From Cephalotrichum gorgonifer (Eukaryota > Ascomycota > Sordariomycetes > Microascales > Microascaceae), in assembly GCA_900312665.1 (NCBI GenBank), contig ONZQ02000001.1:622954-686953 (forward strand): DNA of 64,000 nt. The letters run 5' to 3'. Each line of letters begins with the position of its first letter. The first letter of the stretch is position 1. A program made the translations under genes and the position numbers. Below the pieces are notes generated by a model. The model had not been told where the DNA came from, did no database searches, and saw nothing but the letters and a program-made list of their open reading frames with translations. Shown here piece after piece: positions 45,964 through 58,600 of this stretch.

Positions 45964-46881
45964 ATGTCCCGCCCCGAGGATACCCTGTGAGTCTCCAATC
46001 TCCAATCTCCAACTATCCATCTCTCCGTCCCGTGCGCTCGTTCCTAACACACTCCAAAAAGCTCGGCGGATATCCACTACGATGACACCGAAGCCCGCAA
46101 ATACACCACCTCCTCCCGGATCCAGAACATCCAGGCCTCCATGACCCACCGGGCCCTCGAACTCCTCGATCTCAAAGCACCCTCCTTCATCCTAGACGTC
46201 GGCTGCGGCAGCGGGCTGTCAGGCGAGATCATATCCGCGGCGGGACCAGATGAGGGCGGCCCTCACACCTGGGTCGGCATGGACGTGGCCCCCTCCATGC
46301 TCGACATCGCCCTCCAGCGAGACGTCGAGGGCGACCTGATGCTGGCCGACATCGGCCAGGGCATCCCCTTCCGTCCGGGGACCTTCGATGCCGCCATCAG
46401 CATCTCGGCCATCCAGTGGCTCTGCAACGCTGAGAGCAGCGACACCTCCCCCGCGGGCAGGCTCTCGCGCTTCTTCGGCGGGCTGTACGCCTCGATACGG
46501 AGGGGCGGCAGGGCTGTGTGCCAGTTCTACCCCAAGAACGACATGCAGAGGGACATGATCACGCACGCGGCCGTCAAGGCCGGCTTCGGCGCCGGTCTCC
46601 TGGAGGACGACCCGGGCACCAAGAACATGAAGGTCTACCTCGTCCTCACCGTAGGCGGGAGCGCGACGGACGGCGCCGGCGGGGACATCACGGGCGTCGT
46701 GGAGGGCATGGATGGCGTAGACGTCCACGACTCCAGGAGAAAGGTGCGGAGCGGCAGCGGCGAGATCCAGAAGGGGAGCAGGGCGTGGATCCTGAAGAAG
46801 AAGGAACAGATGGAGCGCAAGGGCAAGGTCGTAAAGAACACCTCCAAATTCACTGGGCGGAAGAGGCGGATAGCATTCTAG
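45964..46881 (+). CDS. BUD23: Bud23/WBSCR22 18S rRNA m7G methyltransferase
   Basis: SAM methyltransferase that makes m7G on 18S rRNA (yeast G1575) with Trm112, needed for 40S export. Exons are 45964-45986 and 46062-46881; 280 residues. The start is MSRPEDTL, then ADIHYDDTEARKY after splicing, a typical Bud23 beginning. The SAM motif is ILDVGCGSG (about 52-60), followed by VGMDVAPSML and the ISISAIQWLCNAE motif. The C-terminus is basic (KKKEQMERKGK, GRKRRIAF), matching Bud23's WBS methyltransferase tail for nucleolar targeting. Highly confident housekeeping gene. Confidence 0.95.
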
Positions 46882-47106
46882 TGCTTTTTTTATGTTTTGC
46901 ATCTCTTGGGACGACAATACTTTTTCACGCATCCTTACGAACTCGGCGTTTTTGTGGAAGGGAAGGGAAGGGAGGGAGTGATGGAAGCATATAGGGAGGG
47001 AAAAGATTTGTTTCCAACTTTAACTGTTCAGAATAATATACCCAATACGACAAGTCCCCAGTGCCCTCCTCGCTAGCCTAGCCATCACTCTCTCCTCCCG
47101 GTAGCC
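46882..47106. other. short convergent interval
   Basis: 225 bp between the BUD23 and tyrosinase stops, with poly(A)/T-rich 3' sequence. Confidence 0.5.
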
Positions 47107-49528
47107 CTAATATTCGTCGTCCTCGCCCAGACCGCCAACTCGCCCAGCCGTCACCTCGGTATGGGTCGTGTACTCGCCCGAGTAACTCGGGATCCCATCC
47201 TCGCCGATCCTAACCTTGGAGGAGCAGACACTCACCTTCAGCCCGGGGACCTGCTCGACAGGATATGACTCTCCCGTGAACAGCGCGACCCTCCAGTGCA
47301 GGTTCCGCTTCAGGTACGGCACCACGTCCGCCACCTCCAGACTCGCCAGCTTACCGGCGGTGATGTCCTGAAGGAGGGCGGAGGTAAGCGGAACGGCGCC
47401 CGCCACGACCAGCTCGTTCTCCTGGTCCGCCTGGCACCTCGCGCACGGCGTGTCGCCGGGGCGGCCCAGCACCGTGACGCGCCCGACGGTGTTGTACTCG
47501 GCGTTTCCCTCCCAGTTGCTGGGCTCGGGGCTGAAGTCACCCAGGAAGATGATGATGCGGAAGGTCTGGGGGAGGCCGTGCTTCAGAGTGCGGACGTTGA
47601 CGATCCAGTCGGTGTACTGGTTGTCTGGGCACAGGTAGGCGAGGGAGTCGGGGATGGGGGCTGTAGGAGGGGTTCTGAGTTAGTAAGGCTCGTGGAAACG
47701 GTGTATATGGGAGGTCATTCGACATACCAGTTAGATCACCCTTCTGGATGGGATTCTGAGGTGGGGCCTCATTATCGGGCCTGCCCTCTTCTTGCTTCTC
47801 CGCCGCAGCAGCCTTCTGCTCCGCAGCGACGGGCTTCTGCTCCTCCTTCGGGGAAACAGCAGCAAGCCTAACCCCAGCCGCCAAGGACCTGGTCGCGATC
47901 CTGGCCCCAGGGTCCGCAGCTAGCTCCTCGAGCGTAGGCCTGTCTGCCGCCCTATCCACCGGCGCAATGGTCTGCGCGAAGTTCAGGAACGGGTTGCTCC
48001 CGTACAGCCTCGCAATCGTCCTCCTCAGCTCCCTCTGGTACGCCGCCGTGCTCGCGAACCCCCACTTCTGCGTCTCGGGATACGCGTACCCGAAGGCGGC
48101 GGGGCTCTTGACGGCCTCGGACGTCCAGAACTTTGATCCGGAGGCGTCCCAGAACGGGCTGAGCGGCGTGCGCGCGTCCTCCAGCGTGCCGCCCCGGACC
48201 GTGAAGTTGGAGAAGGGCGCCGGCCGCGCGGTCATGAACTCGTCCGGGTTGAGGTCCTGCCAGATGTTCCACAGCCGGTCGACGTTGCAGTGGTGCAGCC
48301 AGAAGATGGGGTCCATGGCCGAGACGTCGAGGGACGACATGTGGCCCCCGCTGCCGCCGGTCCGCCCGTGGATGTCGTCGTGCACGCTCTCGAGGCTCGT
48401 GAGCGGCCTGCCGGTCGTGCCGCGGCGCCACGTGCTGTTGGAGAAGTCGTCGTAGTCGGTGTAAGAGAGGAGCAGGAGGGATACCTCCTGGCGGAGGGAG
48501 GCCGACTCGTTGTCGAGCTCCTGCTCAATTATGCCGTTGCGAGAGTTGCCTCGAGAGTCCGGGTGGCGGACAGTCCGGGGCCGATTCTGCCACTTTTTTT
48601 CCCTACCATGTCAGATCGATCCTTTGGCACTAGGTCTGCTCTCAGAGGGAAGGGGGTCGAGGGAAGAGGCCGAGGGAAGGAGGGGAGGAAGGGGGGGGGG
48701 GGTTGTCCTACGCCTCTGGTGAGGTCCCCCGTGTTGGGTCGGACCTGCGAGATGTTAAACGAGTACAGGGGGTTGTCAATGGACTTCTGCTTCCCGTCGG
48801 TGTCCACGACGCGGATGGTCTGACTGGCGATGGACGGTGGCAGCGAGTCCGCCCCCAGGCGTACCCTCACGGCCCAGTCAAAGTACGGCAGGCGTACGAG
48901 CTTCGCGGCCTCTGTGTAGCGGCTACGCAGCTCTGGGGGGAACTTGGCTGCTTCCTCCTGGATAGCGGAGTAGAGCGCTTGCTAAGGAAGGCATTGTGTT
49001 AGTTTTCTCGTTTCTTCAACACTCAAGCGATGAGGCATGGAGAGAAAAAGACGGGGCGCTTATACCTCGAACAGAGCGAGATAAGGCCGGTGCCAGGTGA
49101 TGAAGAGAATGGACGAGTGGGTGCAGTAGCCCCCAAACTGGAAGTCCTGGATGCCGTTTGCGTTGTTCCAGACTTTGTACGGCATTCCATGGATCCCTAC
49201 GTAGCAAGTGAGGAGGGTTAATACTCTACGCCCGCGAGACGGAAAGAACGGGAGGCCTTGGACGTACCAGCAATCTGGTAGTAGGACGTAGGATCATCCT
49301 TGGACCGCGCCTGAAGAGCTCTCAACCCGAGAATGTACAAGTTGAACTGGTCAGGGAAGTTCGCCTCGAGGTCTCTGATCTCTCGGCGGAGCGGGAGGGA
49401 GCCTAGACAGCCGCGTAAGTAGACTTTCGGCAGGAAATGGGATAAACGGGCGCGCATCGAAGGAAGTCTTTACCATTGGGGCCGGGGGTTGCGGGGACAC
49501 CGACGACCTTGACGTTCTGAGAACTCAT
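47107..49528 (-). CDS. tyrosinase (type 3 copper monooxygenase)
   Basis: Converts phenols to o-quinones (melanin or related pigments), 667 residues. Exons: 49474-49528, 49268-49402, 49066-49196, 48712-48981, 47728-48586 and 47107-47660. Intron 4 is chosen because it joins GDLTRG to NRPRTVRHPDSRG, the family motif. CuA ligands are His in IHGMPYK and in CTHSSILFITWHRPY; CuB ligands are in VHDDIHGRTGG (HxxxH) and FWLHHCNVDRLW, so all six His are present. The C-terminal domain, which covers the active site in latent fungal tyrosinases, begins about residue 500 and contains PDNQYTDWIVNVRT and CARC. No signal peptide, so probably cytosolic. Activity needs proteolysis in known relatives; that is established knowledge for the family. 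Confidence 0.95.
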
Positions 49529-51661
49529 GATGGGAGATGATGATTGATTATGGCAAGACTCTAAGCTATCTGTCTGGGTCTGAGTCTGGGTATTCCCTTT
49601 CCACTCCGCCCTCTCGAGTTCCGGCATCGAGGGCCTTTTATACACGCGCTACGACCATCAGCTTATACCCCAATAAACAGCAAGAAGATTCATCTGCCAG
49701 AGTCCTCTCGCCGACCTCCTCCCACCCCTTCCCTACAGTACGACTATCCCAGACCCAGACAACTCAGCCGCCTCCGAGACCGCCACGACGTTTCTCACCT
49801 CCCTCAGCCCCAATTACCCCTCTTCAACTCCCCTCCTCGCTTCATCGCCAAACAGCTTGAATCCCACATCACACGCACCTCCTCTCTCGCCCAGACGGTT
49901 TCCAAGCCTATGAATGCCTCTCTCGGCCGCGAGAGGGGCAGCGGGTCGGTCAAGAATGTGTCATGCAGGCTGATATACATCTGACACACCTCCCTGCCAT
50001 TCGTCAGCCCCCCTAGATGCAGGGAGAATCGATAGCTTTCTCTGGTTTCCCGCGCTTCCCCGGCAGCTTGCCGAGAGCTCCCCCTGGCCAACCGGATGAC
50101 CATGCCTTAACACTTAAGTTTAGGGCTGACGCTTGACCATACAAGCACGTCTGTGATGCTTACTTTCGGAGCGGGGTAGGGCGTTTTATTCATCCTCAAT
50201 TGGGAATGTCTGACTCGGACTCTGTATCGTTGGAAAGCTTGCGAAATCTGCGGTCAGCTTGGCGTGTTTCGACCACGGGACCCGACGTGACAGCTTCTCA
50301 CTCTGCGGCGGTAGAGGAAGGGGGTGGCGGACTTACACAGAATTCGGGTATATTACATCCATCCCACTTCTTAATGGAGGAGCGAAGGAGGGGGTTACAC
50401 TCGCAGGGCGCAGAACAGGAGCTTGGCCTAATAGTATTTGTACTACATCTCTAGCTGAGATATAATATATGCATGATTTCCGGTAACTCTCCCCATCTGG
50501 GACGCATCCAGCTTACACAAGACACGCCGCGTCGCTTCCCCCCTCCCCTGCTATCGCATCTATATTCCTCTCCTGCGGAGGGGTCGTCTCTCCTTCAGTT
50601 GATTCGTACAATCTCTCTCCTGCATACCACTCACTAGTTTGGAACTCTTCACGCGTGTATCCTAGTCCCCGCATTCCTTCCACGAATGACCGTGGGGAGC
50701 GTGAGGAGCGAGACGCCCACTGCGAACTACACCGCCTCCCCTGATGAGCAAGCAGCTTGCTCACTTTCAGAAAAAACAACAATCCAGCACAGTTAATATA
50801 ACAGCTGCTAGTACAACTGAAACACCTCACACCCGCTGCCGGGCTGACACCCCTTGCCTTTCTTCCCGCCAACGTCATCCCTCCCCTCGCAAAGTTCCCC
50901 CCTCTGATGCCCGTTTTGGGGACAGGGCACGCCAAGGTCCAGTTTATAAACGAGATCGAATTAAAGTGAAAGGATGAGCAGCCCACACCAAGTGATCGGG
51001 CTAATGAGGGTATCATGTATCCTGCGTCAAGAACCACCCAGCTCGGCCCCGCCTATATCCGCCAAGAACTTGTAACCCCGAATCCTTCTTCACGGAGTTC
51101 TGGCTGATGCCTCCTTCTCCTCGCGGGGAGTCTCCCTTCCTCTCCCGACTACTGTCTCCGTCGTGCTCCCCCCGAACAAGCCTAAATGTAACAAACGTCC
51201 AACATGAACGACGGCTTTCAAAGCAAGACACGTCACCGTAAACAACATGTAGAAACGCAAAATCATGAAAGACAATCAAATAAACACCGGAAAAGTAATA
51301 TTGAGGATTCTAGAAACCTGCTTGCGCCAATACGACATGCAGGCTGGTATCATGAGAAATCCCTACGGTCCATGACGACGAGACTCAAGAAAAAAAGACA
51401 CTTCAGTCCATGAAACATTTTATGGAACTGGACAGGACGCGGCAAATCCAGCCTCAATAACACCCCGCCAACCCTGCGCAAATGACCGACGTAAGAGAAC
51501 AATAAAGGGAAAAAAAAGAATGAAGGAAACAATCACTGCCAATCCATTATCGACTTTTCCTTTCCGGTCATGACGACATGTCCGTTGCGTTTCTCATCTC
51601 AAATTTGTCGCGATCAAGTGTCGATTCGAGCTCAGCAAGTGTTTGTACTGCTGATCGTTTA
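49529..51661. other. intergenic, 2.1 kb
   Basis: Upstream of tyrosinase and downstream of the RRM gene. The longest ORF (50513-51037, minus) has no recognised domain, and its composition is not convincing. The region near 51200-51650 is probably 3' UTR of the RRM gene. Confidence 0.5.
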
Positions 51662-53279
51662 CTACATCTGTTTCGTTAGCCCATGTTCCACCAATCCATC
51701 AGGCCCCGCCCGCCCGCCCGCCCGAGAAGGCGGGGGAGAGTGGGAAGAGGGGTAAAAGGGAGAGCATCATCTTACCTGAGGAGGACCCTGGGGCACAGGA
51801 GGACCTTGTTGGAGCGGTCCAGGTCCGCCCTGGGGAGGGCCCTGAGGACCGGGACCCTGAGGGCTCATGCCCGGCCCGCCGAACTGGCCGCCGTAGGGGC
51901 CGGGGTGGCTAGGGCCCATTCCCTGGTTGGGCCCCATCCCCATGTAGTGAGGAGGGGGAGGGGCTGGCCGGTAGGGGGTCCCAACGCCCGAGTTGTTCTG
52001 GGACCGGCCCCAGCTGAGACGAACCCGGGAGTTGCCGATGGGGTAGCCCTGCATCTGGTTGATGGCCATCTCCGCGGCATGTCGGTGCACAAACTGGACG
52101 AAGCCGCAGCCCTTGCCAGGAGGAATCTTGACATACGTAATCTCACCGAATCCCTGGAAGAAGGATCGGAGCTCGTCCTCGGTCACATATCCCGAAAGAC
52201 CTCCGACGAAGACGGTGGTGTTGTTTGGATCGGTGAACTGGTTCATCTGCGATGCGGGGTTGAAGCCGCCGCCGCCGCCACCATAGGGGGGAGGGAAAGG
52301 TCCAGGCCACATGGGCTGCTGCTGCTGGGGAATGTTGTTCATCATGGAAGGGGGCGCATGCTGTCCGGGGAACCCATGGGAGCTGCTGTGCAGAGAAATT
52401 ACGGGTTAGCATTGTATGCGCATGCTAGGGGCAGAGACAAGCGTCTCCGCTGAGTCGACGTACCGGTTCTTGGGAGTAGCCGTCGAAATCCTCATAGGAC
52501 GACTGCCGCAGTAGACTCCCTGCATCTCAACCAGAGCTCGCTGCTGATCGGTCTCGTCGGAGAACCGAACGAAGCCGTAGCCTCGGCTTTGGCCAGAGAC
52601 GGCATCCGTCATGATCTTGGCCGACTTGCAGCTGGGGAAGCGGGCCTGGAAAAGCGCGACGAGGACGTATTCGTTCACCTCGGGGCCGAGGTCTCCAACG
52701 AAGATAGAGTACTCAGGGCCACGGTCATCACTATGCGTCGTTAGCTCGTTTATCATGACGAGAATCGGGGCTCAATGCGAGAGTGATCGCAGAGATCGCA
52801 GAGACATACCGTCGGTCGACCAGGCCACCGCCGGAAGCCCAGTTCAACTTGAAAGCGCGGCTGGAGTTGGGGATCGCGGTCCCGCTCAGAGACAGAGCAG
52901 CAGTGGCCGCCTCATTGGTCGGGAACTCGACGAAGCAGTAGCCAGCACTTCTACGGTTAACCGCGCCGTCAGCTGATTGTCAATTTTCGGATGGCTCTAG
53001 GAATCAATCATACCCCGAGTTCTTGTCGCGAATAACCTTGACGTTGACGGACTGGTCAGAGCAGGTACGGAAAACACCCTTAATGAAGTTCTCGTCCATC
53101 CATGGCTCAAGCTCGCCCATCCTAGTTGACGTTAGTAAGCTCGGACAAAATCGAGACATGAGGGGACCACCTTCGCAGACTTACCACAGTGTGTTCTTGG
53201 CTCCCTCGTTGGGACCGGCGCTGAGCGCCTGCATGTCGCCGGTGGGGGCAGGAGCGGGGGTGCTGTTGGGGAAGCTCAT
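51662..53279 (-). CDS. three-RRM RNA-binding protein, Nam8/TIA-1/Csx1-like
   Basis: RNA-binding protein with three RRMs. Exons 53185-53279, 53014-53121, 52810-52950, 52464-52730 and up to 51776/51767. RRM1: spliced W-MGELEPWMDENFI, then AGYCFVEFPTNEAATAAL (RNP1). RRM2: YSIFVGDLGPEV (RNP2) and RGYGFVRFSD (RNP1). RRM3: NTTVFVGGLSGYV and GCGFVQFV. Gly/Pro/Gln-rich tail. Yeast Nam8 is a U1 snRNP/meiotic splicing factor; Csx1 stabilises stress mRNA; which one applies is an inference. The end is uncertain: reading on gives VR-stop at 51767, but GTAAGA follows CCTCAG at 51776 and a CTAAC branch with CAG acceptor before 51667 would end the protein with Met-stop at 51662. Another acceptor nearby gives a slightly longer tail. 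Confidence 0.9.
51704..51723 (-). other. G-quadruplex motif in the terminal intron
   Basis: On the coding (minus) strand five G runs (3,3,3,3,4) are separated by single C residues; on the plus strand this is CCCC-G-CCC-G-CCC-G-CCC-G-CCC. Single-nucleotide loops make it a strong G4 candidate in the pre-mRNA, inside the possible last intron. Confidence 0.75.
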
Positions 53280-55650
53280 TTTTCCTTCGAGAGCTACGAA
53301 CTTGTTAGGAGAAGCTCCAGCAACACGAGGCGGACACGGGAAGGTGCAACGGAGACGTACAAGTGTAAACAAATGGAGATACTCGATGGAGTGGAATGTA
53401 ATTGAATCAGAAATCTGGAACAGAAGAGACGAGTCAGCTCTTGGTCTTAAAACATATCCATGCTGGAGATGCGGTGTGTGCCCAGCAGGGTGGTGATCGA
53501 TGTCAAGGCTCAGGAAGCATAGAGGGATGGGACGGGCTATTTGTAAGGAGGGGTTGAAGTAGCAGCTTGGATGACACCTCCTCCAGGTGAATAGGTCTGC
53601 TGCGAGCCATACGCAGAGCCCATTCACCATCCTGGGCGCATGGAGGCCTAGGGAAGGAAGGATAGCACGAAACATACCTTTACTAAAGACAGACACGCTA
53701 TAAAAGCACGGCTGTGTGAAAGGTTGGAATGGGATTCGAGTATCGAAAGACGTGTTTGCTGGCGGAAACCGTGACTCCGAGAAGCAGTTTAAGAAATCTG
53801 CGCCGTCACTCCAAGCAGGTCAAACGGAAGATGCTGCCCTAAAGGTGGGTAGCAGGGGTGTAGATGGTGAAGAGTAGTACCGAAGGACGGAAGGTGATAA
53901 AATGAACCCGAGTCTAGTACGAACTCGAACCTAGACGATTGCACGTTAGCACCTGCTGTCACATTCTTTCAACCAAGTCGCGTCGTAATGGCCCAATATG
54001 TCTAGAGCTGCCGGTATCCAGGCAGGAGAAGATCCCCTCATCCAGGAAGTAGTCGAGAAGCCGAGCACATGGCGGTTGCTCAGGATAGTCGGTCAATCAT
54101 GACACCGTGATTAACCCCTTTCGGGGGTTCTGAAGATTTGCTGCGCAACGCCAGAGCCATTTCTCGCGCTATCACTCTTTGGCCCTCCGCAAGCAGCACT
54201 AAACAGGCGCAATCCCGGTTGAAGGGTGGCTGGCCAGGCATGCTCCATGCGGCTGCTCCATCCTAGAGCCAACAGACCAGGTTCCCAGGGCACAAGAATA
54301 GCGAATCGGCCATGGCCACTGTCATTGGGCTATGTGCGGGCATGCAAGGGCCTTGCAGCGAGCCATTGGCAGTGACGCAGTGTCTCGATCCTCTAAACAG
54401 AGACCGCCTAGCTCCCAACCCTGTTCCGACCTCGGTATTGATCGTCTTTCTAGCATCGCGAAGAAACATCGAGGATTGGGAGGCGGCGAGCGGCCGCTAG
54501 CTATCGACCTTGGCATCCAGGGACCATAGTTGACCGGGTAGACGGGTTCGAGGAAATGCGCGAGCGCAAGGGGCGCACGCCGCAGCGACTTTGTTTCTGC
54601 CAGCAAGGTGCCGAATTGATGCGCCTAGTGGGCGGGAGATGCCCGCGCGCTTCAATGCTTCACCTTCGGATCGGCCGGGGGTTCCATATCGATGGACGGT
54701 GATCGACAGCTCCGGCGAGTACCGGGCGGCGAGGGCGTCGAATGTCCCGTCGATGCGGTAGACAATTTGGGCCACATAAAGCGACAAGAGAGGAAAGGGG
54801 ATAGGGTAAGATGAGGGTAGTAGTAGTAGCCGGCAGAGCACTTACTTTTGAGCGCCTAGTAAAGACAAGAAGTCAATCCGTTTGCTGTGCGCTTGACCGG
54901 CCAAATGTACAACAATGCTCCCAGAGAATCAATTACTGGAGGCAATCCGTATATGAGCAGGGCTCGAGAGGACAATAAATATCTCGGAAGAGAAAAGTAG
55001 AGGCGTGACTCGCGGAGGAGTGAAGGAGTGTTGAGGTCGACGACGTGGAATTATCGAACCGAAGAAGTTTTTTTTCCCTTTGGATGCTGGGGTCGCTGAA
55101 TATCGCAAAGGATGACAGGAGAAAAAAAGGCAGCAGTAAGAGAGTTGCGAATAACCGGGCCGAGTTCGTGAAATCGTTCCTGAGCGACGTTTCGAAAAAC
55201 ACAGAGAATAGAAACAAAAATCAGAAAGATTTCCGAAGTGCTGTGACTGTTCGAAGGTGGAGGATTCGTGTTCGGGTTCGTTGTGGGTTGCTGGCTGGCG
55301 CGGGAAACGGTAAGAAACTCGTGTGCTGGGTCGGTGGGCCTCTTCCTTGCTGGCGGCGGGGAAACAGAACTTTGAGTAGTGGGTAGTGGGAACCCGAAGA
55401 GTTGCAGGTGGCACGACAACAAAAAAACAATCACGAAAGATGCTTCTTGGAATCGCAGCACGAACAAACGCTCGACGGGGGATACGGACAAAATGATTTA
55501 TGTGCGAAGAACGACGAGGACTAACAGAACGATGAGAGAGACGGAAAAAGGAGGGGGGGGAAGAGAGGGCAAAGGAGAACAGAAAAGCAGAGGCAGGAGG
55601 TTAGTTCCTCGATGGTGGTGGAGCAGGTGAGGTAATGGGAAAACGGAAGG
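53280..55650. other. likely long 5' leader and promoter of the RRM gene
   Basis: No convincing ORF. On the minus strand, about 55040-55650 is pyrimidine-rich (C/T tracts), a typical fungal core-promoter/TSS region; this suggests a leader of about 2 kb for the RRM gene, perhaps with introns. A minus-strand ORF at 54497-54841 (114 codons) is not recognised and is left out. Confidence 0.4.
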
Positions 55651-58600
55651 AGGGACGAACAGCGAAAATGGCAGGAAGAAACGGCGCGTGTTAAACAAGC
55701 TGAACAGGAAATCGATCAGACCAAGGTACGAATACATTATGGTGCCCCACCAGCCCAGCCGGCCATGGTCCTCGGTACCTCGCCCTAAAACGCGTCACAG
55801 GCAGGTACCCAAATACAGTACATTTGCGAAGCACACTGTATCCTGCGTCTCCTCCATCGTGCCGATTGCAGTTCAGGTTCCACATCATAGACCGGAGCGC
55901 TGCAGGCGGTGGATAGTGTCTTATTCTTGTGCGTCTTACTTTGAGACCCACTACAAGTACTCATCCTCGTACTCGTACCTACATACTTGGATGTGATTCT
56001 TCTGGTGGCCTTGGTCCCCACTTGTCATGACATGATGCATCTCCTCGCACACGTACAAGCAACGGTAGGCAGCCGGCCTGTGTCCATGTACGCCAGATTA
56101 TTGTCGGTGGACGCCGGGCAAAGTGATGGATACATGGATGGTGTATCACCAGGCTCGGGGCCTGAGCATCAAGGTATACGAGCATGGGTGATGCTGGAGC
56201 CTCGCGCATCCTACATATATCTCTTCCATTTGCTTCCATCGAAACGATAGACCCCGTACGGGTATGGCGCTTGTATCGACCTAGGCTAAATCTGCCGCAC
56301 TGTGGCTAACCCTCCATCCACTAGCCCTGCCAGGGCCGGGTGGATGGGCGCATGCAAGACACACGCAGCCAAACTCAAGGTTTTGCAGAGTTACCTTAGT
56401 CCAGTACGAGTACGGGGAAGACCGTGGGTAATCGGCCAGTAGGTTTCCGTTTACTCGCAGCTATGCTAACCAACGGGAGGGCATAAACGGAGTGCAATTA
56501 TGAACTGTTCCCAAGAATGTAATCCTTGTTACCATAGAGCCTCAGATGGATGTCATGCTACCCCCCCTCATCCATGAACCAAAAAACCTTGTGGCCCCGA
56601 GTATAGAGAGGAGACATCAAACAACTTCCACCTCGCACTTAACTGTCGAGATCTACCCACGTCATAGTAAACAACAATTATGCATATGGCTGCATCGGAG
56701 GATGTATTACTGGAGGCGGAAGGCACGCCTCCCTGTCATGCAGCCAAAGACACCCGTGCCTCTCATTGCCAGAGGCACACAAGTACATTGCCGCACCTTC
56801 CCAGGCCCAGCCCCACAGGCGATCATGAGCAGCCCAGGACGGGAAGTTGCATCCCACTCTGAACCAAAGTAAGGTTCAGCCTCCAACCGAGGATTAGAAA
56901 ATATGATTTAGAACAAGGTAACCTTGGATATTTCCCCACGAGTCTTGACCTATCAATAACTTGTAAGCCTGATCGGTCCAATCTTGTCACTGTAACGGCA
57001 GTGTCCCAAATCCGCTGTCGCGGGCCCAGCCCACCCGAGCGTTATGGGTACGGGCATGGTACAGAAATACAGTTAGTACCGAGCCATGTTTCATTGCGGG
57101 AGCCAGCTCGGCGTCAAAACTGGATGTAACACCCGAATGAACGGCTGTACCTGCGAAGCACGACGTACTCGCGCACTGCCAGTGAAATGAGGCTCAGGGA
57201 CTACTCGCACTTGCCATGGTGCTCTACTCGTAACTTTCTAGCATACTTGAAGAGGATTAGCCCTTTGTCCGGACCCAAGCCGGCCGGTCGAGTCGATTGT
57301 TTATTGCCAGAGGCTTGTCCACAGCCCGGCCAGTAAGGTCAAAGATCACCGACTGTCTTCGGACCGTCATATTAGGCAAAGGTGTCAGAAAAAGCAATGC
57401 TGGGTGCATCGGGCCGGATAGGACAACAGCTCGCCAGCTATTATCTTTGCCTATCCTCAAAGGGCCGAGGATGGGACATCACCCCAATAGGCACATTGGA
57501 TGAAGTGTGAATACGAGCTTTTGTCGACATCCGGCTAGATGATGGTCGATGTCAAGAATCAAGCTGGAGCTAGATCCCGCCGGGAGAAGGGAAGGCGGCT
57601 TAACTTGGCCCTTCAATATATTTTACCGGAGCCCGTTTGTGATCGTCGTCGAGCCTCTCTCTCCTGTTTCGAAACACCGACGTTCTGTTTCTAGTTTCAG
57701 GTTTCGAAATATTCTACGCACGTCCGTTAATGTATTTCGCTGGCGATATTGACCCGATGCAACCACTTCCTTGCCCTTGACGCCATTGCATGGACTGACT
57801 TGGATGGGCGGGAGGGTCAGCCTGCCTACAACAGGAGCTTGCTTACTCGTACGAAGCAGGGGGCCAGCATCATGCACGTCTCAACTCGGAGAGGACCATT
57901 AATATAATAATACAAGTAATACAGGTACTTGTATTACCGACTCATGCGTCCGTGCTCGTGCCTAGAACGATATCCGACCTTCGTTCACACTTTCAGTTAC
58001 CAGGGTCGGGCTGCTGCTCTCTGTGTTCACGGCTTCGGAGTCGTGGTCGAGGACACGACGCCAAAGAGCTGCTAGCCGATGTAATTAATGCGTAGCACCC
58101 AATTGGCGTTCGTTCCAGAACTCTTTCGGAAGCTCTGCCCTGTCCTGACCTGGGGTGCCTACCCCCTGACACTCCAGAAAGCGTAGACGCTTGGAAAATC
58201 CTACCTGTATTTTCAGGGGCTAGGTCACCCGGAACCAATCCAGACGATCCTCTCCCCTCACTAATACAGGTACCCCTGCAACGGAAATCACATCCGGGTT
58301 GCGTTAGGACCCTCCTTCTGTCAACCCAGCCAAGCCTCCACTGCCACGTTTTTGCTCGCCCCTTCTACCCCGGACAATTTTCCAGCTTCGGAGGTGCCGG
58401 GCCTTGGAAGAGTCAAAGCGGATGGGAAACCACGAGGCCTCGTTCCTTGACATGGCCGTGCGCGAGGCATACGAGTGAACACCGAGGACGCGGTAGGATG
58501 TCGGGCTTCACGACGTACAAGTACGACTTCGTTAATGCATTCCTCTAAGCTGAGAGAGCTCGCTGGCCTTTTGGGTGGATACAGTTAACGCACGACAGGG

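Noticed and set aside
47296..47871. 191-codon plus-strand ORF antisense to tyrosinase
   Set aside because: Shadow of the tyrosinase C-terminal exon; that exon has clear family motifs on the other strand.
50513..51037. 174-codon minus-strand ORF
   Set aside because: No recognisable domain, no conserved-looking core, and Cys/Ser-rich composition of chance type.
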